Source: Strobilurus pachycystidiatus (lineage: Eukaryota; Basidiomycota; Agaricomycetes; Agaricales; Physalacriaceae). From it: a stretch of DNA of 64,000 nt. The stretch lies in assembly GCA_019915135.1 (NCBI GenBank), contig JAHLMK010000011.1:682001-746000 (forward strand), given 5' to 3'. Numbering within the stretch: position 1 is the first letter of the stretch; each line of letters starts with the position of its first letter. The notes beneath the pieces are model-generated. The model did not search any database. It saw only the letters and a list, made by a program, of their open reading frames with translations, and was not told where the DNA came from. Shown here one piece after another: positions 43,689 to 55,588 of the stretch. A program made the position numbers and the translations under genes.

Positions 43689-44535
43689 ACATTGTCAGCA
43701 CTGACTTAACCACAAGGCTAAACCAGGCACCACACAGTCAATCGGACTAAAGGGAAGAGCGAGTATTGAGTCAAGAAGATCTGGCTAGGCCAGGTATATA
43801 GACAAGATCGAAGCTACAGAGCGGCAATGTCGGGCCCTTCCTTACCGGCTCACAATTTGTTACTGTGAAAGTTAGGAGACCATTGTCGGTTTAAGCAACT
43901 TCATTTTGTGCACTCTTGGTACCGCCCATTGTTGACTTATTGTTAGATGGAAGCAACCCATCCTCACAGTATCATTTGACATGCACAGAATTGAACTCGG
44001 GACCGGGATCAGCGGCAACGTCGGGCCCATCCTTACCAGCTCACAATTTGTTACTGTGAGAGTTAGGAGACCATCGTTGGGATAAGCAGCTTATTTTTTG
44101 TGCACACTTGCTACCGTCCATCGTCCACTTATCGTAAGATGGAAGCAACCCAGTGTCACAGTATCATTTGGCGTGCCACAGGATTGAACTCAGATCAGAG
44201 CGGCAACCTTGGGCCCTTCTTTACCGGCTCACAGCTGATTAGTAATATGCTTAGTAATTCAGAGGAATTAAACCGCTACCCCGATCCGTTCTCTAATGTA
44301 GTGTAGATTCGCCATGAACTGAGGTCGCGCCTTTCCAGACGTGACGCGTGCGATGATCAATGTAGGCGCTATACGCTATCACTGAGGTCTGCCGCGGTGC
44401 TTTACCAGACACACTACAATGTGCTGGTCCATCTTCATACCTCGCGCAAAATTACGCGTCTGATATGTCAATGTTTATGTTGTTGCATGTGAGATGTTGT
44501 CTAGTAATATCAATGTAGCATGCACATCTAAGTTA
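43689..44535. other. intergenic with a tandem repeat
   Basis: Mostly the repeat at 43821-44230 plus 300 bp of unassigned sequence before the stop of the DUF2009 gene. No RNA gene recognised; a GGATTGAACTC string (44180) recalls the inverse of a tRNA B box but no tRNA folds around it. Confidence 0.4.
43821..44230 (+). repeat. 2.2 copies of an about 190-bp tandem repeat
   Basis: Copies begin GCGGCAA(T/C)GTCGGGCCC at 43821 and 44012, with a partial third at 44200. They share CTCACAATTTGTTACTGTGA, TTAGGAGACCAT and AGATGGAAGCAACCCA. Copies differ by roughly 10-15%. Confidence 0.85.
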
Positions 44536-46655
44536 TCACCACTCGCCATCAAAGCCAGTGAAGCCTTCGAAAGAAAATCAATTGGGTATATCCAAAGAGA
44601 AACACAAAACGGCATACCTGACAGCAAAAAGATGGGGAAGTAGCGCTTCTTCTCCAAACTCGAACACCAATTCCAAGCACTGGTCAACCTTCCGTCGATG
44701 CAACTCCCCGCATCGAAGAAGTTGTCAGCACCAGAACCGTCGAACCCATGTCTAAAGAAGTCGCCTAAAATCTCCTTGATAAGGTTCTCGGTCGAGCCAA
44801 ACTCGTCCTCGATGTAAGACTTGAGCGCGGGTTTGGACTCTATGGAGGGTATTTGCTGTAGGGTATTGCAGATGGGGAGGAGGATGCGATAGATCTGGGT
44901 GTATTTGTCTATGAAGAGGAGGGCGTTCGGGACGTTATGGTCGCCCATGTGGATGACGCTGGAGCCGATCCACGTCCCAACGCTGCGCTGGGCTTTGTGA
45001 AGGATGGTGTGCATCATGCGGGAGGTTTTGGGGCAAGCTTGGACGCGATTAAGCCCCTGGCCGGTGTCACGCAGACGGTAGCCAACGCTTTCTGAGAGCA
45101 GATCCTGTTCCGCAAGGGACCATAGGTGGAACATGTCTGTGGAATGGAGACTGAGTGTCCTGTCGTTACCCAACAGGAAGACTACTGACCGTGAAGAATC
45201 TCTTTCCATAATGTGAGACTCTGCAAGACGTAGGCGTACTGTTTACTGTGGTCGTGGGACAGACGAGCGCCGCCTCGACCACTGCGAATAGCGAGGCTGG
45301 CCTTGTTGTCCTTCGCCTGGGTTGGATGGAAGTGCTCTTTCAGATATGCAATCATACGTTCGCAAGGGTCGCGATTTGCGCGTAGGAAGGAGTGATTGTC
45401 GCCTATGGAGTATAGACATTGTCGAACGCTCTCTTGCGACAATCCTCCCCGCTCGTAGCGAGATGCAAGGGCCTCTATGGCCCGTTCTTTACTCTTGATG
45501 TCTTTTTGTACGTCACGACGTGGTCGGCCTTCTGAATATATTTCTTTGGTAGCGACGACGATCTGGTCTTCACGAAGCAGATCGAGAGCGCCAGCCTCTT
45601 CTAGAACCGTGTAAACTGTCCGTATCGGCTTCACGCATGAGAAGCTCAGCAAGTCTTTGACTTCGGGCGCCTGGCTGTCCTACAAACGACGCGTCAGAGC
45701 TTGGTGGCGCAGAGTGTAACTTGCATCTTACCTGGAGTAGGTAAATGAGCTTGCCATACGTCGTCCGCATCTTGTCAGGGTTCATGATTTTGTGGCGTCG
45801 ACCTAGCTCGAATATCTTTTGATAAAACTCGTCGTTTGCTGCAAAGTCGCGGTCCTGGAAGAGTTCCTGGCCTTGTTTGTAATCAGCAGACAGGACCAGG
45901 CCGGACATGATGGCGCATAGCTCGCGAATTTGGTGGACGATGCGCTTTGCTTTGCTCTGTCCAAAGCCGAGGGTATCTATCTTGTCGGTATATTCGGAGA
46001 CAGAGAGCGCGGCCTCGAGAAGGCGAAGATATTTGCGTTCGCTGAGGGTGAGGCGGAGGGGGATGAATTTGGACCGTTCCACAAACCAGTCGCCGAATTT
46101 CTCTCCGACGACGGGCTGAGCGGACATGACGACGGGTGCGGACGTGGCCGTGACACGCTCCCAGTCGGCATCGTCGTCCGAGTCGGGCTCGTCGATATCC
46201 ATCTACAGGTCCGTCAGCAGCGTGGCGCTACAGCGGATATGAACACGCACCTTTGATGCCTTGGAGGGTGAGTCAGGCACCTCTGGCTGTTTTTCGGCTT
46301 TGGACGCGAGTTGTGTGGGTGTGTGGGACTTGCGAGAACCTTTCCGGTGCTGGGAGGCATAGCAGACCTCGCAGTATGCATCTGAGCAGTTTGTGCAGAA
46401 GACCTGTGCCGGCTGATCTGCAAAGTGAACATTGAATACATTTCAATAAGACCTCTGTATGTTGGAGTTCGCACCTTCGCACTCTATACAGAAGCCTTCG
46501 ATGGGTGCTTTTTCGGGCATCTCCTCGTCCCAGCCACCCTGGGGAGCGGGATGTTCGAGTGCCTCATGCTCGTCGCCGAGGATGTTTTCGAGGGAAAATG
46601 CGCCGTTTGTCGTCGTCGCCGCCGACGATGACGCTGCCTCATTGCTCGAGGCCAT
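44536..46655 (-). CDS. UPF0652/DUF2009 protein with N-terminal B-box-like zinc finger
   Basis: The start M-A-S-S-N-E-A-A-S-S-S-A at 46655 leads to C-I-E-C and, after an intron, C-T-N-C..C-E-V-C-Y-A-S-Q-H-R-K-G-S-R-K-S-H. This is a B-box-type zinc-binding pattern spread over exons 1 and 2. The rest is the DUF2009 domain: Y-G-K-L-I-Y-L-L-Q-D-S, C-L-Y-S-I-G-D-N-H-S-F-L, W-I-G-S-S-V-I-H-M-G-D-H-N-V-P-N, then F-R-H-G-F-D-G-S-G-A-D-N-F-F-D-A-G-S-C and I-D-G-R-L-T-S-A-W-N-W-C. The C-terminus G-F-T-G-F-D-G-E-W is reached over a last intron, stop 44536-44538. The family is conserved in fungi and plants; its biochemical role is not settled. Divergent from the Tls1-like gene by only 65 bp. Confidence 0.88.
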
Positions 46656-46720
46656 CGCGGTGTCTGCAAAGTCACTTGAAAGTCGATCACGTAATTTGAC
46701 ATCGACTCACAGCCACCGCC

Positions 46721-47828
46721 ATGATCAAGAAACGAAGCCGACCTCAGCCCCGCGTTCGCGAGCCTTCGCCGCCGCAGGACGACGAGCAGGACGTTGCCGA
46801 CGACGACGACGAGAAACTGCCGTGGGTCGTTGGCCTCTGCAACCAAACCGACTGGTCACTGATGACATTACATATGCCAGGCTTGCCGACCTCATTGAAC
46901 TGCGAAAGCTCCGGAAAGCACGACAAGGCATTGATGTGGCAAAGCTCAACAAGGGCGACGCCAAGAAGAAGCGGAAACGGCCAGTTGAGGACGCTGATCC
47001 CGGCGGCCTCAAAAAGGGCTATGTGGAGGACGAGGAGTGCGTCGTAGCCGTTCATCGTCACCGCTTGCTGCACTGACCGATACACCCTGCAGCGACGACG
47101 AGGAAAGAGAGGCCAAAGCACGGCGCGCCGTCCGGACGAGCAACTTTACGCAGCAAACCAACACGCTGGATGTAGACAAACACATGTGGGCTAGACCTTG
47201 TGGCCCTTGAAGTATACTGTCGCTCATGGCAACCGTAGGTTGGCTTACATCGAGGAGAATCTTAAAGTTCGCAGCCGCCCCCGCGAGGCGGAGGAGGAGA
47301 AGCCCGTCGACCCGCAGGAGGCGCTCTACCAGCTCGCAGACCATCTCAAATTCCCGCACCAAAAGTCCACGCCAGACGAAGGAAACGTCACCAACAGCAT
47401 CTCCATGCTCACGGCAATACCAGAGGTCGATCTCGGCATGGATACGCGTCTGAAAAATATCGAAGATACCGAGAGAGCAAAACGCGTCGTTGCAGAGGGC
47501 AGACAGGAGCGGAAGCCTGCGAACAACGACGAGGCGCATCTCGCGGCGAACCGATGTACGTTGTTCCATTTAGTCTTAACCAACACGTCTGAACGTCTGC
47601 ATAGTCTATCGTCCGAATCTGAAGTCTAAATCCGATGCTGATATCCTACGTGATGCCAAGCTAGAAGCCATGGGACTTGCAACCTCCGAGGATAGGCCTC
47701 AGAGGTCGAATGACAAGCCTCAGATGGCCACCGACGAGATGGCAAGTTTATACAACATCTGTTCAAGCATTTTCTCGTCTCATACATCGCAGGTGATGGA
47801 ACGATTCAAGCAGCGCATGCGGAAATGA
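46721..47828 (+). CDS. Tls1/C9orf78 (HCA59) family splicing-associated protein
   Basis: Starts M-I-K-K-R-S-R-P-Q-P-R-V-R-E. L-A-D-L-I-E-L-R-K-L-R-K-A-R-Q-G-I-D follows over an intron, then F-T-Q-Q-T-N-T-L-D-V-D-K-H-M, A-Y-I-E-E-N-L, A-I-P-E-V-D-L-G-M-D-T-R-L-K-N-I-E-D-T-E and a last exon M-E-R-F-K-Q-R-M-R-K. These are the conserved blocks of the HCA59 family. Fission yeast Tls1 is a Brr2-associated spliceosome factor affecting telomere and heterochromatin genes, and C9orf78 binds BRR2. The final intron (47742-47792) has a GC donor (GCAAGT). It shares a 65-bp divergent promoter with the UPF0652 gene. Confidence 0.88.
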
Positions 47829-48367
47829 TAGATGCAGTTGGGCAATGGCACTCTTCGCTCTTATGCATGATTAGATCTTTGAGCTTTCTCAAGTCTGTCA
47901 TCTTTATATTGGTCGCTGCGCGGCGTCAGGAAGGAATCGAAGCATGCGGTCATTTCCAAAAGCCGTGGACGAGCGGCTCGTATGGAGGCGGACAGACTCG
48001 CTGTTCTGCATCCCGCGCGTTGTATTCTAGGTCGTTGACCGGCTGTAAATACTCAACGCAGACGTTAGGAGGCATTGGATTCCATCTTCGAGGACTTTCT
48101 ATCTTTCCTTCTTCCATACCAAGTTGGTGTTATTGGGATGACGCTTCGGAGCGTGTCCTCTATCTGATCCGCCCTTCGACGATTGATCTCTCCCTCTCAT
48201 ATTGGTGTGTCTCATCGTCCCTAGTGCGACGTCTTTCTGATCGTCCATACGTAGTATGGCTTTCTAGCTTGATTGATAATATAGTGCGCAGGAACAATGC
48301 CATTGGCAAATAATCGAATCTGAAGCTGGGTCTGTTTTACAATATACATCGATAATTGCTACTTCAT
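47829..48367. other. convergent intergenic region
   Basis: This lies between the stops of the Tls1-like gene and a sedolisin gene. A 162-codon open frame on the plus strand (47825-48313) has no domain, starts inside the Tls1-like last exon and looks like chance. No other feature. Confidence 0.5.
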
Positions 48368-50757
48368 TCAGCAAGACGTTGCCAGATCTTTGAGTTTCCC
48401 GAAGTTGGGTGTCCCTAAACCGGTCACTGTCCATTCGTGGCATTAGGAAGTATTCGTAGAGTGCAAAGGGGTCCCGCTTACCAGGATCCCAACCTACAGT
48501 GGCCTTTTCTTGTGTTAGCCTCCTCGCACGAACATATGAAGACAGCTGTACTTACATTGAAACCAGGCGTACCACATCCCGGCGCGTTGCCGTCCTTGAT
48601 ATCGTTCAGTCCCTTGGGCCGACGAGGTAAAGCCACGGGTTCAAGAATCCCAGCGATGGAAGGCCAGCCTTGATCCTCACGTCGTTGAGCAATGCGACGA
48701 AACCGGCAAAGGCTGGAGCGGATGCGGAAGTTCCTGCAATCAACGCTGGCGAACCGCCGATATAAACGAGGAAGTTGTACGACTGTGCTGATACGTCCGG
48801 GATGCCCTTTCGTATTGGTTAGTGGCATGCGATGATGAAGTAGTAGAAATTTGCCCACTCTTCCGGCGCTATTGTTTGGCAAGTACATTGTAAGTACAAA
48901 CTCAAAATTCTTTGATCGGGAACCTCACCGATTATACAACCCTTCGTAGGTACCAGCGGGTATGGTCTTCAAGAATCTGGCGACGGCTTTCTTCTGGTAC
49001 TCTGGCCGATGGAAGTAATCGCTGAAAACCTCCGCCGGAGAACGCGATCGCTCTCTCCGGGATGTGGTATGTTCCTCCTACCGACGTGACGCTGTTCAAG
49101 ATGGGATCAGAGCACGAACGTTGACCCTCTGTGAATTGAACACGTACTAGGGGCACGACGCCGGGAAAGCTGCCTCATTTCAGACCGTCATTCCAGAGGA
49201 GCAAGATGAACGCTCGACGTACCAGGGATGAATTTTTCGGTGCCCTTTCCATCGTTTGACCAGCAGCGTCGATTTGGCGGGTGCGGATTACCGTCGCCTG
49301 CCCCGCCATCTCCGCTGGAAAAGATCAAACTAGTTCCCCGGGCACCTGTCCGATTCCATTTCAACTTGAGGACATTGAGGTTTGAAACTAGCCTACCAAG
49401 CTGAGCAAAGGCTCTACAGACTCGAAGCGCGTACTCCTTAGGCACTGCATGATACCTTCTGTTATCTTTGAATGATTTCAAGTCCAGGAGAAGAATTAGT
49501 ACCTGTCTGCTCGTCATCTCCGTAGCTTGTCGAAATCACAGTCGGGATGCTGTCCTGCGACATCATGTAATTGAGCCACTGTGCCGTGGTGAGCCTTATC
49601 ATGATTGCAGCTGCACTGCAGCGCTCACATCTGCATAGGGCTCGTTTGTGTTGCTTGTTGTGAGGTTGTCCGGCCTGAACGGTGGGCTCCCCCCAGTTGA
49701 GTAGAACGTCCCGTTGATGGGGGATGCCACGCCAAAGGCAAATTGGACATCAAGATTCGCTTCATCACCAGCAGCGCTTGGGTCTTGGTTATTATTTCCT
49801 CCTACAATCCACCTGTGAGTATGCTATTCACGTCGAGATCTGGTGGACATGCACTCACCATTAATCAGCTCAACAGCAAACGCATTCTGTGGTGCACCAG
49901 ATACTTGCTGATTCTGAAACGTCAGAAAGTCTGCTTGATTGGCATATTGCTCCAGGTATCCCGTAATTCCAATGGTATTACTCTGGGAATACGAAGCCGT
50001 GTATCCAGTTGCGTTGTAGAGCTTCTTCAGACAGTCTATGGTGATTGTCCTGTTGCAATGCTCGTCGATGACCAAGCCCGATGCCAGATCCGTGATGGTG
50101 TCGCTAGAGATGTGGACGTCAATATCCACTTCTTGGTGGTGCACCATCGACCTCAATGAGCGACCCCGCGCAAACATTGTCGTTGGTTGTATGGCGTCAA
50201 TGTGCTCGTGGAGATTTTCTGGGAGACTGTAGCTGAGAGTACGGACGACATACTCCTCGCGATCTACGTGCTTCCACAGCTGGTAACTCTGTGAAACCTG
50301 TCAGACTTACGTGCATCGGACAACGGTCAGAACCACCTACTGTGTTCAACATGCCTTCTACTGTTGACATACGGAGTTTGACCGAGATCCAGTCCTGCGC
50401 TGGTGACCGCCTCACATCTTCCTCTGGGATAGCGTGAGTTGCCAGCCAGTGATTCACGATACGCAGTGTGTCTTCCCGAGGGCGGACAAAGTCCTCAACC
50501 TCGATTTTCGACAGATGTTGCCCATAACGTTCGTGGTACGGATTACTGATGTCGTATAAGTGCCTCTCCAGGTCGTCGAAGTTGGATTGTCGCAACGCTA
50601 TCTGCAGTTCGATGGCGTGGTCTGGAGGAGGAACTCCGTAAGGCACCCAGTCGCGAGGAGCGACTGAACTGCCTTTGAGTTTGAAGCCCAGGATGGCGGG
50701 AACGCTGATGAGGGCAAAGAAGAGATGAAGACAGAAGGATCGCATACTACGACGCAT
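48368..50757 (-). CDS. sedolisin (family S53) tripeptidyl-peptidase, copy 1
   Basis: A signal peptide (M-R-S-F-C-L-H-L-F-F-A-L-I-S-V-P-A-I-L-G; start 50757, or 50745) precedes a Pro-kumamolisin prodomain with R-Y-G-Q-H-L-S-K. The mature domain has the Glu/Asp pair in E-A-N-L-D-V-Q-F-A-F-G, the oxyanion Asp in F-S-S-G-D-G-G-A-G-D-G, and the nucleophile in A-G-T-S-A-S-A-P-A-F-A-G. A Ca-site end V-T-G-L-G-T-P-N-F-G follows, stop 48368-48370. More than ten short exons. It cuts tripeptides from protein N-termini at acidic pH outside the cell. Tandem with a second S53 gene in the same orientation. Confidence 0.85.
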
Positions 50758-51057
50758 AGTGAGAAGCCCGTAAGGCAGCGTCATCATGTACCAGGCGTTT
50801 TATACACAGTCCATGGTAACAGAGAAGCTTCCATACTGAGTGTAAGCGTAATAGCAAGAGCTGGCCTACGATTGGGGTGACAAGGTAGTGACCGTAAGCG
50901 GGGGGCTTCCTACCGGAGACGCCACTACACGCGTTAGCGAAAGGGAAAGGCTGTGTGCTTCCTTGAAGTATTCGCATCCGTGGCTGATTCAGAGAGAGCG
51001 GGAATAGAGAGGGTATAATTTAACGGTCAACAGCTTCGAGCGTACATCCAATTCTTA
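50758..51057. other. intergenic between the two sedolisins
   Basis: 300 bp of promoter for copy 1 and 3' region of copy 2. No gene. Confidence 0.5.
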
Positions 51058-53369
51058 TTAAATAACACTCAAGACCAAGTCCTTGAGCAGTCCGAAATTA
51101 GGTGTCCCGAACCCAGTGACTGTGGGGTATGTGAGTGATAAGGCTATTCAGCCTTATTTGACAGACGTACTAGGATCCCATCCTGTCGTAGCCTAAGATA
51201 ATCGGGCACTCAGCGTCGTCATAAAGAAGACATTTTGGACAGCGACTCACATTCCATCCAGCGGTCGTGCAACCTGGATTGTTGCCGGTGGTGATATCGT
51301 TAAAGCCGGAGCTGAGCCCTCCGGTCTTGTAAAGCAGAGGATTTATGAAACCTAGAGGAGCAAGGCCATTCTGGAGGCGGACATCATTCAACAGAGTGAT
51401 GATGCCAGCTACAGTTGGTGACGAGGCAGAGGTTCCTCCCGCTGACTCGATCTCTCCTTGCCAGAACACGCGATAATTGAGGCCCTCGGCTGAGACATCA
51501 GGTATTCCCTAGAGAGAAATGAGCACGCGAAGAGCGACATGCAATATGCACGAACTCGTCCAGAACTGTCAGGTGGTCAATAAAGATATTCAATGAGGGA
51601 TAAGATCAGTGACATACGTGTTGTAGAGGCCAGCGTAGGTACCACCTATAGAGTCGAGATATGCCGGAATTATGGTATCTTGATAAGACGGACGAGAAAA
51701 CTAGAAAGGATGAACAAGACTCAAACGGAGAAGAGATGTCGCGTACATAATTGCTGAATCCTCCTCCAGAGAAGTACGCCCCAACTTCCGGGACGTCCAG
51801 CGTGGCACCAATAGCAGTTATACTTCAACGCAGTAGTTAGATGGCGTCCCATACTATCCTGTGAATATGCTTACTATGGACATCCACTGGAAAATTACTA
51901 GTTAGCAAGAAGAAGGAAGACTGCAAGGCCATAACGTACGCTGGGAACAGAGGGGAGAAAACCGACTCGCCCTCGTCATTTGTGAAGCAGCTGGCCCCTC
52001 CATCACCACTGGAAGTGGTGAGAGTGATGCCGCGAGCACCTGGTCAATACGTTCGTTACTCATCATCACCATGCCACCGATTCCTATAGAGACATACCGA
52101 GTTGCGCAAATCCGCGACATGCGCGCTGAGCGTAGCTGGGTGGGACTGTGTGCTCTCCTTCTCCGTAGCTCGACGAGATAACATTGGGAAGATCCTCCTG
52201 TTCCAACGCAAACAAGATCCACTTCAAAAGGTGTTCAACACTAATCACACAAGAGAAGGAGGAAGCATACATCGACGTAAGGCTCGTTGTCGTTCTCAAC
52301 GTCACTAGCATTCTGGCCAGGAGGAATGACGATGGGCGGTCTACCAGCTGTCGAATAGAACGTCGCAGGGATGGGGTATGTAAGGCCGAAAGCAATCTGC
52401 GTATCAAGGGCAGCTTCGAATCCAGCTTCGGAAAGGTTCTGAGAGTTAAGGCCGCCATTGACAGACACAAACTTGAAGGACGAGTTCACCGCCTCTGGGA
52501 CCTGGTCGGCGTAGAAGGACGCCAAGTCGGCCTCGTTGGCGTACTCTTCCAGGTAGCCAGTGACGCCAATGGAGTTACCCGAAGCTGATGGTGCAAAAGA
52601 ACCGATGTTATACAGTTGCTTGAGGCAGTCGATGGTAATGGTCGTGTTACAGGACGCGTCCACGTCGCTGCTGCCAGTGGTACTCGCCAAAGATTCCAAT
52701 TTCTTTGCAGCCGCGTTGACGGTATTCTTCGGAGCGTCCGACTTGAGAAAAGCAGTGCTTTTCATGCCCGTCCATTGCCCGAAGAGCGTAGTGGGCTGCA
52801 CCAAGTCTATATGCAAATGGAGGTGTTTGGGTAGGCTGTAGCTGGTAGTGCGGACGATCTGTGTGCCGTCTTCATGTTGCCATACTTGATAGGTCTGGCA
52901 GCCATCAGAATGGATGGTCCCAGCGAATGAAGAACAAGGGACTGACTGTATCGAGCATTTTCTCCACGAGGCCCAGGGGAAGCGTGACGCGGACCCAGTC
53001 GCGTGCTGAAGATCTCGAAATGTCGCTCTCCTCCACACCATAGGATGCAAGCCACGCGTCGACCAAAGCTAGCGACTCGTCGTAGGGCGCCACAAGCTCC
53101 TCGACTTGGGTCTTGGTGAGATGCTGGCCGTAGCGCAGATGGCCCGGATCGCTGACTTCGAGCAGGTGCTGCTCCAGGACGTGAAAGTTGGGCTGATTCA
53201 ACGCAATTTGAAGGTTGATGGGGCGCTCAGGTGAAGGGAAGCCAACAGGACGCCATTCGCGAGGAGCACTGAATGTCTCTTTGACTTGCAATTGGTGACG
53301 CGGGGGAACAGCAGCCAAAGCCAACAGTGGAAGTAGACTGGCGAGAAGGAAGGACAGCATTGGGGACAA
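51058..53369 (-). CDS. sedolisin (family S53) tripeptidyl-peptidase, copy 2
   Basis: Signal peptide M-S-P-M-L-S-F-L-L-A-S-L-L-P-L-L-A-L-A-A, then prodomain (L-R-Y-G-Q-H-L-T-K-T-Q-V-E-E-L). Catalytic Glu/Asp in E-A-A-L-D-T-Q-I-A-F-G, S-S-S-Y-G-E-G-E, oxyanion Asp in S-S-G-D-G-G-A-S-C, P-A-S-C-P-W-V-T-S-I-G-A-T, F-S-G-G-G-F-S-N-Y, nucleophile Ser in G-G-T-S-A-S-S-P-T-V-A-G and V-T-G-F-G-T-P-N-F-G. Stop 51058-51060. About ten exons, near 560-600 aa as usual. Secreted acid protease; paralog of 48368-50757, which is more diverged around the oxyanion loop. Confidence 0.9.
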
Positions 53370-53983
53370 CGTCGCGTGTGATGTTCCCAGAAACGAATGT
53401 GGGCTATATAGTCATGAGTGTAGAATGGGTCGATGATCATGATGGGAATCAGAAGCAGAGATGGTTCTATAAGCGGGACAATAGCGCGATCATAAGGTGT
53501 ATGAACCTCGCAGTAAGCGAAAACAATAAGCCAACGATCTCCAACAATAAGATAGGGCCTCTGAGTCTCCAGGTCCTCTCTTAGACTATGATGAACCATC
53601 GGTAAATGTATGTGCGGGGGCCGTCACAAAATTACATGCACGTGCGTGACGCCACTATTGTTCCTCGAAATAGAGTATAATTACGGGATAACAAGACGAC
53701 ATAACAATACGAGCCATCGATGTACAAAGATAGGATGGCTGCGACTGTTGTTAAAACAACAACATCCCAGTGATCGGCGAGAACAAGGGCAGAGGAGTTT
53801 GGACAACGTCCGTCTATACAATACTGGAAAGACGGTCATTTGAGATCTCTTCTCATTGATGACTGCCACGTTTCGCAAAAGATACAGATCCAAGACCAGA
53901 TTACGGTGGAAGAAGAAGGCTACACAAAGACGTATCGTCCAGAGAAGATATAAACAAGTACTGTACATCGACAGGGCGGTACA
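53370..53983. other. intergenic upstream of sedolisin copy 2
   Basis: Promoter region of copy 2 on the minus strand and 3' region of the next gene. Several A/T-rich stretches, no clear TATA box within 60 bp and no gene. Confidence 0.45.
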
Positions 53984-55488
53984 TTATACATTTTGGGGAG
54001 GTTCACTGTCTGTGACACCATGCTCAGCGACAGGCGTGTCAGCAATGGACACAGGCGAAGGTAGACCGGGAATTGGAGATGCGTGGCGGGATAGCATAGA
54101 TTCCGGAGCACGAAGGCCACCGCGACGAAGTCTGGGACCCAACGAGCTCTCCCTACTAGCCTCCCGATCCGTAGAACTATGTCTAGAGGAGGTCCCAAAT
54201 AGCCACGGCGGAGGGATACTCGCTCTAGGCTCGTCATCAACGGTGTCATTGAAGAGTTCCATAAAATGTTCTCCTCCTGACGGTCGATGTCTCGCTCGTC
54301 CAAGGGGAAAGAAGCGACGGGTACTCGCTATAGACGACGACGCGGACGCGGGGCCAGAATCTCGTTCTTGATCGTTAGATTCATTGTAGAGATTCATGGA
54401 CTCCCTTAGAGAGTCTCTGATGGTTAGGTCCCTCGTACTGGAGCGGCGACGGGAAGTGAAGTCGTTAAAGTCGACAGTGCGTGAGCGAGTAGGACGGCGG
54501 ATGGATGCTTGGCGAGCGAGGGAGTGAGCGTGAGAGGCAAGGTTACGGCGCGGATGAGTCATGATGGGGGGAGAGCGAGGCAGAGGCAGAGGATCTGGAG
54601 GTCCCGGGGCAGCAGTAAGCGCGTCTAGTCCGAGCGGATCAGGGCTCGACGTTCGAATGAGTGCTGCGGACCATTCGTCTGTCCAGCCATCGCTCCCGTA
54701 CGCTTCGTGAACAGGATTGCGTTGGACGCCTTCCATGCTACCGGCCGCATCGAGAAAGCCCTCAAAGTCCTCCTCGTCTATGTCGCTAACTACAAGTTGG
54801 GGAGATTGAGTGACCTCGGTCAGAACTCGTCGCGCCCTGCGCTGTCGATAGATCTGTGATTCGACGGTGATCCCACGCAGACTGCGTGCTGTGCGCTCAG
54901 AGATGCGCCTCTTGTCTACCTCGCTTGCACTGGGACGTTGGCGTCGGTCAGCCAATTCCTAACCGCACGGTGAATAATTCGGCGAACAGCCTGCACGGCG
55001 AATGCGCACCTTGACAAGGATGTCAATCATAGTGGACGTGAATGAATCGCCTGTATCGAGATCTTCGATGAAGGCTTCATAGTTGATGGTGGGCTCCGAC
55101 TCTGACTTTTCCAGCGCCGTCCTTCGGATGGAGGCCGACCTGTAGAACGTTGTAAGCGAATTCCAAAGCAAGTGGCCACAGCATACACAATAGACTTGAG
55201 CTTATGGTGCAGGACATCGTCGTAGTAGCTGTTCGACCTGCATGGACACGGATAAGCACAGCGTTTACACAATCGGCATCAATAGCGCCTATTTACCATT
55301 TGCCCATTTTGTGCAGTTAAATAAAGTGCGAGATTGCAAGAAATAAGATTCCGGAATGACTCTCCAAAAGAGCGAACTTGTAGAGAGCCTGATGTGAATG
55401 TAGCGAAAAGGTGATGGTGGTCAAGGGACAAAAGCGTTGACAAAGCTGCTGCTAAACACATGTCATCAAGAACTGTGGCGGTGCTCAC
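53984..55488 (-). CDS. hypothetical protein, Ser/Arg-rich, N-terminal exons uncertain
   Basis: The large last exon (to 53984) starts after a TTAG acceptor with E-L-A-D-R-R-Q-R-P-S and encodes about 320 residues rich in Ser, Arg and Pro. The conserved-looking parts are Y-R-Q-R-R-A-R-R-V-L-T-E-V and D-E-E-D-F-E-G-F-L-D-A-A. The exon before it encodes N-Y-E-A-F-I-E-D-L-D-T-G-D-S-F-T-S-T-M-I-D-I-L-V-K. A more upstream segment (S-Y-Y-D-D-V-L-H-H-K-L-K-S-I-V-Y-A-V) joins in frame if a 38-nt intron is accepted. The first exon may start at 55488. I do not recognise the family. The exon joints need RNA evidence. Confidence 0.5.
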
Positions 55489-55588
55489 GTGACTTTAAGT
55501 CGCGATCTTTGTGAACTCTTTGTCTGGGTCTGGGCTTATCCATGAAGACCATCATATTTAGAGAGCGAGGTATGTATGATAGCTTAAA

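Noticed and set aside
44160..44240. tRNA-like or SINE head
   Set aside because: A B-box-like string is present on the minus strand, but no A box at the right distance and no cloverleaf.
42948..44535. A complete Starship-like element
   Set aside because: Only a broken recombinase remnant is present; no captain start, cargo or terminal repeats can be defined.
47825..48313. 162-codon frame after the Tls1-like gene
   Set aside because: It starts inside the last exon of that gene, has no recognisable domain and lies in a 3' intergenic region.
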